Positions 8,578 to 17,842 of a DNA stretch of 64,000 nucleotides are shown here, piece after piece. Source of the DNA: Streptomyces sp. SW4 (lineage in GTDB: Bacteria; Actinomycetota; Actinomycetes; Streptomycetales; Streptomycetaceae); contig QKWM01000004.1 in assembly GCA_003248315.1 (NCBI GenBank), positions 4,523,001-4,587,000 on the forward strand, given 5' to 3'. A program made the translations under genes and the position numbers. The notes under the pieces were generated by a model. It saw only the letters and a list, made by a program, of their open reading frames with translations. It was not told the DNA's origin and did not search any database. How positions within the stretch are numbered: the stretch's first letter is position 1; every line of letters starts with the position of its first letter.

Positions 8578-9606
8578 ATGGCGGTACGTGCGGCGGTGGC
8601 CGGAGCGAGCGGATACGCGGGCGGAGAGCTGCTGCGTCTGCTCCTCGCGCACCCCGAGGTCGAGATCGGCGCCCTGACCGGCAACTCCAACGCCGGACAG
8701 CGGCTGGGCGCGCTCCAGCCGCATCTGCTGCCGCTGGCCGGCCGCGTCCTGGAGCCGACCACGGCCGAGACCCTCGCCGGGCACGACGTCGTCTTCCTCG
8801 CGCTGCCGCACGGCCAGTCCGCCGCCGTCGCCGAGCAGCTCGGACCGGACGTGCTCGTCGTCGACATGGGCGCCGACTTCCGGCTCGAGGACGCCGGCGA
8901 CTGGGAGAGGTTCTACGGCTCTCCGCACGCCGGCACCTGGCCCTACGGCCTTCCCGAACTGCCGGGCGCCCGCGCCGCGCTGGAGGGGTCCAAGCGCATC
9001 GCGGTGCCCGGTTGCTACCCGACCGCCGTCTCCCTGGCGCTCTTCCCGGCGTACGCCGCGGGGCTCGCCGAGCCGGAGGCGGTGATCGTCGCCGCCTCCG
9101 GCGCCTCCGGCGCGGGCAAGGCACCCAAGCCGCACCTGCTGGGCAGCGAGGTCATGGGATCGATGTCGCCGTACGGCGTCGGCGGCGTCCACCGGCACAC
9201 CCCCGAGATGATCCAGAACCTCAGCGCCGCCGCCGGTGAGCGGGTGAGCGTCTCGTTCACCCCGACCCTCGCCCCGATGCCCCGCGGCATCCTCGCCACG
9301 TGCAGTGCGAAGGCGAAGGCCGGCGTCACGGCCGAGACCGTCCGCGCCGCCTACGACAAGGCCTTCGCCGACGAGTCCTTCGTCCACCTGCTCCCCGAGG
9401 GGCAGTGGCCCGCCACCGCGTCCGTGTACGGCTCCAACGCCGTGCAGGTGCAGGTCGCGTACGACGGGGCCGCGGGACGGGTCATCGCCGTCAGCGCCAT
9501 CGACAACCTGACCAAGGGCACCGCGGGCGGTGCCGTCCAGAGCATGAACATCGCCCTGGGGCTCGACGAGACCACCGGGCTTTCCACGATCGGAGTCGCA
9601 CCGTGA
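8578..9606 (+). CDS. argC: N-acetyl-gamma-glutamyl-phosphate reductase
   Basis: An intact 342-residue enzyme that reduces N-acetylglutamyl phosphate to the semialdehyde with NADPH, the third step of arginine synthesis. The N-terminal Rossmann motif is VAGASGYAGGELLRLL (about residues 6-21) and the active-site cysteine sits in VPGCYPTAVSLAL near residue 144. ATG at 8578 follows the strong ribosome-binding sequence GAGGAGGAGGG. It opens the argCJBDR cluster; its stop overlaps the argJ GTG. An ArgR-like site overlaps its promoter. Confidence 0.97.
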   Translation: MAVRAAVAGASGYAGGELLRLLLAHPEVEIGALTGNSNAGQRLGALQPHLLPLAGRVLEPTTAETLAGHDVVFLALPHGQSAAVAEQLGPDVLVVDMGADFRLEDAGDWERFYGSPHAGTWPYGLPELPGARAALEGSKRIAVPGCYPTAVSLALFPAYAAGLAEPEAVIVAASGASGAGKAPKPHLLGSEVMGSMSPYGVGGVHRHTPEMIQNLSAAAGERVSVSFTPTLAPMPRGILATCSAKAKAGVTAETVRAAYDKAFADESFVHLLPEGQWPATASVYGSNAVQVQVAYDGAAGRVIAVSAIDNLTKGTAGGAVQSMNIALGLDETTGLSTIGVAP

Positions 9607-10751
9607 GCGTCACGGCAGCCAAGGGATTCACGGCGGCGGGCATCGCCGCCGGATCAAGGAGAACGGCAACCCGGACCTGGCCCTCGTGGTCAACACCGGG
9701 CCGCGCCGCGCCGCCGCGGGCGTCTTCACCTCCAACCGCGTCAAGGCCGCCCCGGTCCTCTGGTCCGAGCAGGTCCTCAAGAGCGGGCAGCTCACGGCCG
9801 TCGTCCTCAACTCCGGCGGCGCCAACGCCTGCACCGGCCCGAAGGGCTTCCAGGACACCCACGCCACCGCCGAGAAGGCGGCCGAGGTGCTGGACATCGG
9901 CGCCGGCGAGGTCGCCGTCTGCTCCACCGGCCTCATCGGCGTCCTGCTCCCATGGACAAGCTGCTGCCCGGCATCGAGACCGCCGCCGCCCAGCTGTCCG
10001 AGCACGGCGGCGAGAAGGCCGCCATCGCCATCAAGACCACCGACACCGTCCACAAGACGTCCGTCGTCACCAAGGAGGGCTGGACCGTCGGCGGCATGGC
10101 CAAGGGCGCGGGCATGCTCGCACCCGGCCTCGCCACCATGCTCGTCGTGCTCACCACGGACGCCGACCTGGACAGCGCCGCCCTGGACCGGGCGCTGCGC
10201 GCCGCCACCCGGGTCACCTTCGACCGCGTCGACTCCGACGGCTGCATGTCCACCAACGACACCGTCCTCCTCATGGCCTCCGGCGCCTCCGGCGTCACCC
10301 CGGCCACGCCGAGTTCGCCGAGGCCGTCCGGGCCGTCTGCGACGACCTCGGCCAGCAGCTGATCCGCGACGCCGAGGGCGCCAGCAAGGACATCAGGATC
10401 GAGGTCGTCAACGCGGCCACCGAGGACGACGCCGTCGAGGTGGGCCGCACCATCGCCCGCAACAACCTCCTCAAGTGCGCCATCCACGGCGAGGACCCGA
10501 ACTGGGGCCGCGTCCTGTCCGCCATCGGCACCACCTCCGCCGCCTTCGAGCCCGACCGTCTCAACGTCGCCATCAACGGCGTCTGGGTCTGCAAGAACGG
10601 CGGCGTCGGCGAGGACCGCGACCTGGTCGACATGCGCTACCGCGAGGTGCACATCGTCGCCGACCTCGCCGCCGGCTCCGAGACCGCCACCATCTGGACC
10701 AACGACCTCACCGCCGACTTCGTCCACGAGAACAGCGCCTACAGCTCATGA
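9603..10751 (+). CDS. argJ: Bifunctional ornithine acetyltransferase / N-acetylglutamate synthase (three apparent frameshifts)
   Basis: ArgJ transfers the acetyl group from acetylornithine to glutamate, recycling it in the cyclic pathway. GTG at 9603 overlaps the argC stop. Fragments in successive frames give FTAAGIAAGIKENGNPDLALV, VVLNSGGANACTGPKGFQDTH, SCMSTNDTVLLMASG-type and CAIHGEDPNWGRVLSAIG sequences. The autocleavage site (lysine-glycine-alanine then methionine-leucine, within GGMAKGAGMLAP) is retained; in the family the cleavage lies before the Thr/Met of this region. Three single bases appear lost near 9655, 9952 and 10302; restored length 383 residues. Its stop overlaps the argB ATG. 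Confidence 0.93.
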   Translation: MSVTAAKGFTAAGIAAGSRRTATRTWPSWSTPGRAAPPRASSPPTASRPPRSSGPSRSSRAGSSRPSSSTPAAPTPAPARRASRTPTPPPRRRPRCWTSAPARSPSAPPASSASCSHGQAAARHRDRRRPAVRARRREGRHRHQDHRHRPQDVRRHQGGLDRRRHGQGRGHARTRPRHHARRAHHGRRPGQRRPGPGAARRHPGHLRPRRLRRLHVHQRHRPPHGLRRLRRHPGHAEFAEAVRAVCDDLGQQLIRDAEGASKDIRIEVVNAATEDDAVEVGRTIARNNLLKCAIHGEDPNWGRVLSAIGTTSAAFEPDRLNVAINGVWVCKNGGVGEDRDLVDMRYREVHIVADLAAGSETATIWTNDLTADFVHENSAYSS

Positions 10752-11654
10752 GCACGACGCGGAAGCACACCGCCCTCCCAAGGCCCAGATCCTCATCGAG
10801 GCGCTGCCCTGGCTGACCCGGCACCACGGCAAGACCGTCGTCATCAAGTTCGGCGGCAACGCCATGGTCGACGAGGACCTCAAGGCCGCCTTCGCCCAGG
10901 ACGTCGTCTTCCTGCGCCACGCCGGCCTCAAGCCCGTCGTCGTGCACGGCGGCGGCCCGCAGATCAGCCGGGCGCTCGACCAGGCCGGCATCGTCAGCGA
11001 GTTCAAGGCCGGGCTGCGCGTCACCACCGAGGACGCCATGGACGTCGTCCGCATGGTGCTGGCCGGACAGGTGCAGCGCGAGCTGGTCGGGCTGCTCAAC
11101 CGGCACGGGCCGCTCGCCGTCGGGCTCACCGGCGAGGACGCGCACACCATGACCGCCACCAAGCACCAGCCGCGGGTCGACGGCGAGCTGGTCGACATCG
11201 GGCGGGTCGGGGAGATCACCGAGATCGACACGGGCGCCATCGAGGCGCTGCTCGCCGACGGTCGCATCCCGGTCGTCTCGTCGGTCGCCCGCTCCGCGGA
11301 CGACCACCACGTCTACAACGTCAACGCGGACACGGCGGCCGCGGCGCTCGCCGCCGCGCTCGGCGCCGAGACCCTCATGGTCCTCACGGACGTCGAGGGC
11401 CTGTACGAGGACTGGCCGAACAGCGACGAGGTGATCAGCCGCCTCACCGCCTCCCAGCTGGAGAAGCTGCTGCCCGAGCTGTCCAGCGGCATGGTGCCGA
11501 AGATGGAGGGCTGCCTGCACGCCGTGCGCAACGGCGTGACCACCGCCCGGGTCATCGACGGCCGGGTCCAGCACTCGATCCTGCTGGAGATCTTCACCGA
11601 CGAGGGCATCGGCACCATGGTCGTGCCCGACGAGCAAGAGGGGACGCCGTATGA
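10748..11654 (+). CDS. argB: Acetylglutamate kinase (two apparent frameshifts)
   Basis: ArgB phosphorylates N-acetylglutamate and is usually the feedback-controlled step. The amino-acid kinase signatures are present: VVIKFGGNAM near residue 32, VVVHGGGPQIS, and TMVVTD-type LMVLTDVEGLYEDWP, with SGMVPKMEGCLHAVRNGV near the C-terminus. ATG at 10748 overlaps the argJ stop. One C seems missing near 10781 (the chain should read ALPKAQILIEAL) and one G near 11641, which puts the stop TGA at 11652-11654, overlapping the argD ATG. Restored length is 302 residues. Confidence 0.95.
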
Positions 11655-12855
11655 CGAGCAATCAGGAACTCGCCGCCCGGTGGCAGGGCGCGCTGATGAA
11701 CAACTACGGCACCCCCGGCTCCCGCTCGTCCGCGGCGCGGGCGAGAAACTGTGGGACGCCGACGGCAAGGAGTACCTCGACTACGTCGGCGGGATCGCGG
11801 TCAACGCCCTCGGCCACGCCCACCCGGCGGTCGTGGAGGCGGTGAGCCGGCAGATCGCGTCGCTGGGCCACGTCTCCAACCTGTTCATGGCCGAACCGCC
11901 CATCGCCCTCGCCGAACGGCTGCTCCAGCTGTTCGGCCGGGACGGCAGGGTGTACTTCTGCAACTCCGGGGCCGAGGCCAACGAGGGCGCCCTCAAGATC
12001 GGACGGCTGACCGGCCGCACCCACATGGTCGCCACCGAGGGCGGCTTCCACGGCCGCACGATGGGCGCGCTCGCCCTCACCGGCCAGCCCGCCAAACAGC
12101 AGCCGTTCCTGCCGCTGCCCGGGGACGTCACCCACGTGCCCTACGGCGACGCCCAGGCCCTGGCCGCCGCGGTCACCGAGGACACGGCCCTCGTGATCAT
12201 CGAGCCGATCCAGGGCGAGAACGGTGTCGTGGTGCCCCGCCGGGCTACCTCAAGGCGGCGCGGGCGATCACCGCGGCCACCGGGTCGCTGCTCGTGCTGG
12301 ACGAGGTGCAGACGGGCATCGGCCGCACCGGGCACTGGTTCGCGTACCAGGCGCACGAGGGCGTCCTGCCCGACGTCGTCACACTCGCGAAGGGCCTCGG
12401 CGGCGGGCTTCCGCTCGGCGCCACCGTCGCCTTCGGGCGGGCCGCAGAACTGCTCCGGCCGGGCCAGCACGGCACCACCTTCGGCGGCAACCCGGTCGCC
12501 TGCGCCGCCGGACTCGCCGTCGTCGACACCATCGCGGACGGCGGGCTGCTGGACAACGTCAAGCGGCAGGGCGAGAAACTGCGCGCCGGCGTCGAGGCCC
12601 TCGGGCACCCGTTGGTCGGCCATGTCCGGGGCGCCGGCCTGCTCCTGGGTATCGTGCTCACCGAGCCGCTCGCGCCCCGGGCGCGACAGGCGGCTCAGGA
12701 CGCCGGAATCCTCGTGAACGCTCCCGCACCCGATGTCGTACGGCTCATGCCGCCGCTGACCCTCGGCGACGACGCGGTGGAGGCGTTCCTCGGGCGCTGC
12801 CCGGCATCCTTGACAAGGCCGCCGAGGCCGACGGGACGGACGATCCGGAGAATGA
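11651..12855 (+). CDS. argD: Acetylornithine aminotransferase (four apparent frameshifts)
   Basis: A pyridoxal-phosphate class III aminotransferase converting N-acetylglutamate semialdehyde to acetylornithine. It starts MTSNQELAARWQGALMNNYG, overlapping the argB stop. Family motifs are FCNSGAEANEGALKIGRL, GGFHGRTMGALALTGQ, LVLDEVQTGIGRTG and VTLAKGLGGGLPLGA, the last with the Schiff-base lysine. Single bases appear lost near 11713, 12236, 12801 and 12831; with all four restored the chain is 402 residues and stops at 12853-12855, eight bases before argR. Confidence 0.95.
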
Positions 12856-12862
12856 GACGACG

Positions 12863-13410
12863 ATGACCCAGGCGCAGGACCACGGGAACAGTGGGGCCGC
12901 GGGCGGGCCCGCCGTGCCGCAGACCCGCACCGCACGCCACCGCCGGATCGTGGACATCCTCAACCGGCAACCGGTGCGGTCGCAGAGCCAGCTGGCGAAG
13001 CTGCTCGCCGACGACGGGCTGTCGGTCACCCAGGCGACCCTGTCCCGGGACCTCGACGAGCTGAACGCCGTCAAGATCCGCAACACCGACGGCGACCTGA
13101 TCTACGCGGTGCCGAGCGAGGGCGGCTTCCGTACGCCGCGCGCTCCGCTGGGGGAGTCGGCGAAGGAGGAGCGGATGCGCAGGCTCTCCGCGGAGCTGCT
13201 GATCTCCGCGGAGGCGTCGGCGAACCTCGTCGTCCTGCGGACCCCTCCGGGGCGGCGCAATTCCTCGCCTCGGCGATCGACCAGGCCGAGCTGCACGACA
13301 TCCTCGGCACGATCGCGGGCGACGACACGTTGCTGCTGATCAGCAGGGAGCCGACGGGAGGGCAGGCCCTCGCCGACCATCTGCTCCGCCTGGCCCAGAA
13401 CGGCCACTGA
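12863..13410 (+). CDS. argR: Arginine repressor (one apparent frameshift)
   Basis: ArgR binds ARG boxes with arginine as co-repressor. The N-terminal winged helix runs from TARHRRIVDILNRQPVRSQSQLAKLL through LSVTQATLSRDLDELNAVKIR; the C-terminal hexamerisation and arginine-binding part reads [36 protein letters not shown] once a G is restored near 13251. Restored length is 182 residues. ATG at 12863 is chosen because homologues start with MTQAQDH-like sequence. It is the last gene of the argCJBDR cluster, and sites it could bind lie before argC and argH. Confidence 0.95.
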
Positions 13411-13466
13411 GGCGGGCCGACTCGGAGCGCCCGCTGAAGGGGCGGGGACTGTGCGATGCCGGATGC

Positions 13467-13505
13467 GGGTGCGTCCTGGCCGGTCGCGCAGTTCCCCGCG
13501 CCCCT
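13467..13505. repeat. Common Streptomyces intergenic element
   Basis: The stretch containing GCGCAGTTCCCCGCGCCCCT is a short element I recognise from many Streptomyces intergenic regions; its role is not known. Here it fills the gap between the converging argR and apbE genes. Confidence 0.4.
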
Positions 13506-13508
13506 GCG

Positions 13509-14311
13509 TCAGTCGAGGTGGGCCCCCAGGCCCGTCGTCCAGTGGGGCTCGTCGGTCGCTGTCACCAGGAGCGCCTCCACGCCGGGCAGGGACTCCAGCC
13601 AGGGCAGCGCCCGTCGCGAGCCCATCGCGAACGCCGCCGTCGCCCAGCAGTCCGCCCAGGTCAGGGACGGCGCCACCACCGTCACCGCGGCCAGGTCGGT
13701 CACCGCGGAGCGGCCCGTGCGCGGGTCGACGATGTGGGCACCCCGCTCCGCCGTACCGGACGTGGCCACCGCCAGCCGACCCGCCCCCGCGGCGGAGACC
13801 ACCGCCACCAGACCGCCCGGCCGCAGCGGGTCCGACACCCCGATCCGCCACGGCCGGCCGGCGCCGGGCGCCCCGAGCACCTGCACGTCCCCGCCCCCGT
13901 TGACGCTGACGCCGCTCGCCCCGCCAGGGCCAGGCACCGCGCGGCGCGCTCCACGGCCCAGCCCTTGACGATCCCCGTCGGGTCCAGCCGGCCCCGGCAG
14001 GAGGTGCTGAACCAGCCGCCGCTCACCCGTTCCGCCTGCGCGCCCAGCTCCAGCACCTCGGCGACCTCGGGATCGCACGCGTCCGGCGTCACCTCGCCCC
14101 GCGCCAGCCGGGCCACCTGGCTGTCGTCCCGGTAGGTGCTGAAGACCGCGTCGGCCCGGTGCAGTCCCGCGACCGCCTCGTCCAGCGCGGCGCGCACGGC
14201 GGCGGGTTCGCCGCCGCGGACGTCGAAGGAGAAGACGGTGCCCATCGCCTCCTCCACGTGGCGCACGGCGGCGGGAGCATCCGCCGCCGGCCCGGCGACC
14301 GCGTCAGACAC
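13509..14311 (-). CDS. apbE: FAD:protein FMN transferase, ApbE family (one apparent frameshift)
   Basis: ApbE attaches FMN covalently to a threonine of target flavoproteins outside the cytoplasm. Sequence marks are MGTVFSFDVRGG at the N-terminus, FSTYRDDSQVARLARGE, GRLDPTGIVKGWAVERAA, then VNGGGDVQVLG, RGAHIVDPRTGRSAV and DCWATAAFAMG, the usual order for the family. A base is missing near 13925. The GTG start at 14311 overlaps the last codons of the FMN_bind gene, so the two are translationally coupled; that gene carries the matching flavinylation site. No strong signal peptide is visible in the 267-residue restored chain. Confidence 0.9.
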
Positions 14312-14753
14312 CGGCCCGGTCCAGGGCCGACTGCAGGGACCTCCGGTACCCGGCGCTGGTGTAGGTGGCTCCGGAGACGGTGTCGATGGCGGCGCTGCCG
14401 GCGGCCACGGCGGACCGGTTGAGCCGGGGGACGGCGTCGGCGTTGATCCGGTCGGACTGCCCGCCCCGGGGCGCCTGCACCGCCTCGGCCCGTGTGATCC
14501 GCCCGCCGCTGACGGTGATGCGGACCTGCACGGGCCCGTACTGGGTGCGGACCGCGTCGCCGACCACCGTGCCGGCGGCACCGCCGCCCCGGCCGCCCTG
14601 CGGTGACTGGGCCGCCACCGGCGGAGCCGTCCCGCCCGCGGCCGCCGCCGCACCGGGGTCGGAGGCCGGTTTCATCGACAGCAGCAGCACGATCCCGGAC
14701 ACGGTCGCGGCGCCCGCGAGCACGGCACGCCGGACCGGATGACTCTTCCTCAT
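14304..14753 (-). CDS. FMN-binding domain protein, covalent FMN carrier
   Basis: 149 residues: an N-terminal membrane anchor or signal segment (RRAVLAGAATVSGIVLLLSM), a flexible Ala/Gly/Pro-rich linker, then a single FMN_bind domain. The flavinylation motif DTVSGATYTSAGY (about residues 125-137) contains the Ser/Thr-Gly-Ala-Thr core whose last threonine is modified by ApbE in known systems. It sits between the ferric-reductase-like membrane protein and ApbE and likely relays electrons on the outer face of the membrane. Confidence 0.9.
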   Translation of the reverse strand: MRKSHPVRRAVLAGAATVSGIVLLLSMKPASDPGAAAAAGGTAPPVAAQSPQGGRGGGAAGTVVGDAVRTQYGPVQVRITVSGGRITRAEAVQAPRGGQSDRINADAVPRLNRSAVAAGSAAIDTVSGATYTSAGYRRSLQSALDRAGV

Positions 14754-14777
14754 CTTGCCTGGGCTCCTGACTCTCGC

Positions 14778-16157
14778 TCACATCTCGAACGACTCGTGAT
14801 GGATGCGCCGGGCGGGGACCCCGCGCCGCGCAGTGCCTCGTAGACCGACCGCGCGAAGCCGGGCGGCCCGCACAGGAACACGTCGTGGCGGTCGATGTCC
14901 GGGATCTTGCGGCCCAGGGTCTCCGCGGAGATGTCCGGCCGTTCCCCGTCGGGGCTGTTGACCGCGTACATCAGCCGGGCCCCGCGCTCGTCGGCGATGG
15001 CGGCCAGCTCGTCCCACAGGGCCAGGTCCTGGGTGCTGGTGGCCCGGTAGAGCAGGGTGATGTCGCCGGCGGCGCCGGCAGCGTCTCGAACAGGGCCCGC
15101 ATCGGGGTGATGCCGACGCCCCGGCCACCAGCAGCACCTTGCCGCGGCTGCGGCGCTGCGCGGTCAGCGCCCCGTACGGGCCCTCCGCCCACACCCGGGT
15201 GCCGGGCCGCAGTTCGCGCAGCCGGCTGCTGTGGTCGCCGATCGCCTTGACCGTGATCCGCAGCATCTCCGGGCGCGGCGCCGCCGACAGCGAGTACGGG
15301 TGGGAGCTGAACCGCATCCCGGGAGCCAGGAACCGCCAGCGGAAGAACTGCCCGGCCTCCGCGCCCATCCGGTGCAGCCTGCGCCCGCCGATCAGCACCG
15401 AGACGATCCCGGGCGTCTCCTCCACGACCGCCTCGACCCGCATCCGGTGCCGCAGGTTCAGCCGGAGCGGGGTGAGCACCCGGTACCAGAGCACCAGCGC
15501 GCTCACCGAGCCGTACAGCGCGTACCAGACGGTCTTCGCGACCGGCTCGACGGCGAAGTCGTTGCCGGTGGTGAGCTGGTGCCAGAAGGTCAGGAACACC
15601 GCCGCGTACGTCAGCAGGTGCACGTGGTACCAGGCGTCGTACGGGATCCGGCGGCGGACCGGGCCGGCCGAGAGCAGGCCGATCAGCACCAGCAGGCCGG
15701 TGCCGGCGGCGGCCTTGCCCATGTCCGGCAGCCGCTGGACGGAGTCGACGGTCTGCGCGGCGATGCCGCCGAGGCCGCGGCCCGACTGGAGGGCGTAGCC
15801 CCACATGATCAGGACGACGTGCGCGACCAGCAGGCAGAGGGTGTAGCGGCCGGTCATGGCGTGCCAGCGGGCGACCCGGTCCGAGCCCACCCGCCGCTCC
15901 AGCGCGGGCACCCGGGCCATCTGCAGCACCACCAGGGCCATGAGGTAACCGGCGAGCAGGCCGGTGATGCGGCCCGCGCCCAGGATCCGGCCGGTGTCGT
16001 CGGAGATGGCGGGCGTGTTGCGCCACCACAGCCACAACACGCCCGCCGCGCCCGCCCATACGGCGAGCAGCAGGGGGACGGCCGGTGAGCGGCGCGGACG
16101 GATGCGCCGCATGGTCTGGCGTCGGGCGGCGCGGCCGCCGGCGAGCGTGGTGGTCAC
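14778..16157 (-). CDS. Ferric reductase-like membrane flavoprotein (three apparent frameshifts)
   Basis: About 460 residues restored. Six hydrophobic segments form a ferric-reductase-like (cytochrome b type) domain with paired histidines (RWHAMTGRYTLCLLVAHVV and YHVHLLTYAAVFLTFWHQL) suited to haem binding. A C-terminal FAD/NAD(P)H module follows: RFSSHPYSLSAAP, LLVAGGVGITPMRALFETL and DVFLCGPPGFARSVYEAL. Bases seem lost near 15121, 15078 and 14820. GTG at 16157 is chosen because GGAGG precedes it by five bases. With the FMN_bind protein and ApbE it forms a probable transmembrane electron-transfer unit. Confidence 0.9.
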   Translation of the reverse strand: MTTTLAGGRAARRQTMRRIRPRRSPAVPLLLAVWAGAAGVLWLWWRNTPAISDDTGRILGAGRITGLLAGYLMALVVLQMARVPALERRVGSDRVARWHAMTGRYTLCLLVAHVVLIMWGYALQSGRGLGGIAAQTVDSVQRLPDMGKAAAGTGLLVLIGLLSAGPVRRRIPYDAWYHVHLLTYAAVFLTFWHQLTTGNDFAVEPVAKTVWYALYGSVSALVLWYRVLTPLRLNLRHRMRVEAVVEETPGIVSVLIGGRRLHRMGAEAGQFFRWRFLAPGMRFSSHPYSLSAAPRPEMLRITVKAIGDHSSRLRELRPGTRVWAEGPYGALTAQRRSRGKVLLVAGASASPRCGPCSRRCRRRRRHHPALPGHQHPGPGPVGRAGRHRRRARGPADVRGQQPRRGTAGHLRGDPGPQDPGHRPPRRVPVRAARLRAVGLRGTARRGVPARRIHHESFEM

Positions 16158-16232
16158 GGTTCCTCCGTGGGACAAGACCCTTGGCCCACAGATACGTGCC
16201 GTTCCCGGGGAGTGTTCAGCCCGCCCCGCGGC

Positions 16233-16939
16233 TCAGTAGCGGGTGATCGCCGTCGGCCCGTCCGGGGTGCCGATCGCGATGTGCGGGTCTGCGCCCGGGT
16301 CGGCCCAGTCGAGGATGCGGCGCATCGCGCCGGCCGGCAGGGAGACGCAGCCCGCGGTCGGACCGCTGCCGTCGACGTGCAGGAAGATGCCGGCGCCGCG
16401 GCCGCGCACCGGACGGTCGTAGTTGAAGCCGACGACCATCGCGTGCGCGTACTGCGTGCCGTACGTGACCAGGTGCTCGGCCTCGGCGGCGGCGCAGTCG
16501 GCCGCGCGGGGCTCGGTCCAGCGGTTGTAGGACTGCGAGTCGTTGTCCTGGCACCACCAGGAGTCCTGCCGCACCGGCCGGTAGGGGTACGTCGTCCCGG
16601 GCGGCGCCGGTTCGATGCCGAAGGCGTAGGGGAGGCCGTACAGCCCGGTGGGGTGGTGCTGGTGCCCTGGCGCCGCTTCGCCCCGTCCGCCAGGCCGTTC
16701 GCGCCGAAGCGGGCGGGGGCGGATCCCGCCTCGACCCAGGTGTCGCCCTCGCGGTCCCACCAGGTGACCGTGCCCGTCGTGGACCCGGTGTCCGGGGCGA
16801 GCGCGGTGATCAGCTGGGTGCCGCCGCCGGTGTCCGCCATCCGGGCCGGCAGCGGCTCGGGGGCCGATCCGCCGGCGGGCGCGGCACCGAGGGCGAGCAG
16901 GGAGGCGGAGACGAGGACGGCGACGACACCTGGGCGCAT
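16233..16939 (-). CDS. L,D-transpeptidase (YkuD) family secreted protein (one apparent frameshift)
   Basis: A signal peptide (MRPGVVAVLVSASLLALGAAPAGGSA) precedes a chain whose C-terminal part carries the YkuD catalytic signature: IFLHVDGSGPTAGCVSLPAGAM, with His and the nucleophile Cys in the S-x-GCVSL context. Such enzymes make 3-3 peptidoglycan cross-links or attach proteins; shorter forms like this one may have other substrates. A base is missing near 16675. Restored length 235 residues. It lies three bases downstream of the PNPOx-like gene, so they may be co-transcribed. Confidence 0.85.
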
Positions 16940-16942
16940 GGC

Positions 16943-17529
16943 TCAGACCGTAGACGGGGGCAGCGGCAACGGCAGCCCGGGTAGTCCGTCCAGGCTGGTC
17001 GCGATGTGCTCCTTCTTGGCGAAGTAGGCGTTGAGCGAGGCGTCGTCCTCCCGGGCGAAGCGCTTGCCGTGCAGGTCGCGGTCCTGCTCGTACGCCATGA
17101 AGGGGACGGCGTATCCGCAGGTGTCGCGGACGAGCTCGGCGGTGACGACGATGACGGCGCGCAGTCCGTGCGCGGTGGTGTCGATGTCGGGGAAGCGGGC
17201 GAGCAGTTCGGGGAAGCGGGGGTCGTCGCGGAACACCGGCTCGCCGCGGCCGTGGACGCGGACGATGTTCGGCGGGCCCTGGAAGGCGCACCACATCAGG
17301 GTGATCCGCCCGTTCTCCCGCAGATGCGCGACCGTCTCGGCGTTGGAGCCGGCGAAGTCGAGGTAGGCCACGGTGTGCTCGTCCAGCACCGCGAAGGAGC
17401 CCTTGAGGCCCTTGGGCGAGAGGTTGATCGTCCCGTCGGCGGAGAGGGGGCGGTGGCGGTGAAGAAGAGGGGCTGTTCCTCGATGAAGGAGCGGAGCCGG
17501 CCGTCTATGCGCTCATAGGTCTTTCCCAT
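16943..17529 (-). CDS. Pyridoxamine 5'-phosphate oxidase-like flavoprotein (one apparent frameshift)
   Basis: About 195 residues with a split-barrel FMN-binding fold: FIEEQPLFFTATA, then after a restored base near 17445 NLSPKG-like sequence, YLDFAGSNAETVAHLRENGRITLMWCAFQGPPNIVRVHGRGEPV. This is the general PNPOx-like family seen in actinobacteria, which includes F420- and FMN-dependent members; the substrate cannot be told. It ends GLPGLPLPLPPSTV and is followed within three bases by the L,D-transpeptidase gene. Confidence 0.8.
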
Positions 17530-17700
17530 GACTAACGATTATGGCTGTGGATCATTCGCCTGTCTAAGAATTTCCCTCGCAAGGGCGGGACCGCGGCCCC
17601 CTCGCGTCCGGCCGTGGCCGCCCCGGCCGGCGCTTCTCGGACGGCCACGGTGTGGGAGAGGTACGGAGGTCCGGGCCGGGGCGTTCACCGGTCCCCGTGA
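17530..17700. other. Intergenic stretch before the argH promoter
   Basis: No coding potential seen. The start of this gap is locally AT-richer and probably holds the promoter of the leftward PNPOx-like gene; the remainder is GC-rich with a loose inverted repeat (GGCCGTGGCCG and CGGCCACGG) near 17610-17650. Confidence 0.3.
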
Positions 17701-17736
17701 TTGACGAATCATGCGGAGGTCTGCATACTCATGCAG
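17701..17736 (+). promoter_or_regulatory. argH promoter with ARG-box-like operator
   Basis: TTGACG (17701-17706) and CATACT (17724-17729) are 17 bases apart. The inverted repeat CTGCATACTCATGCAG (17721-17736) overlaps the -10 box, so ArgR binding would block the promoter. It resembles the site before argC (TGCGTATAGTCATGC). Confidence 0.65.
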
Positions 17737-17842
17737 AGTAGGGAGTCGAGATCATCGCCGTCGCGGCGGCGACGACCGCAGCCGAACGCGACCCGGCCCG
17801 AGTACGGTCGGTCCCACCACACCATCCCGAGGAGCAACACGA

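Noticed and set aside
9603..13410. Decay of the arginine cluster into pseudogenes
   Set aside because: All lesions are one-base losses in C/G runs that restore full-length proteins, and the same kind of lesion hits essential genes such as thrS.
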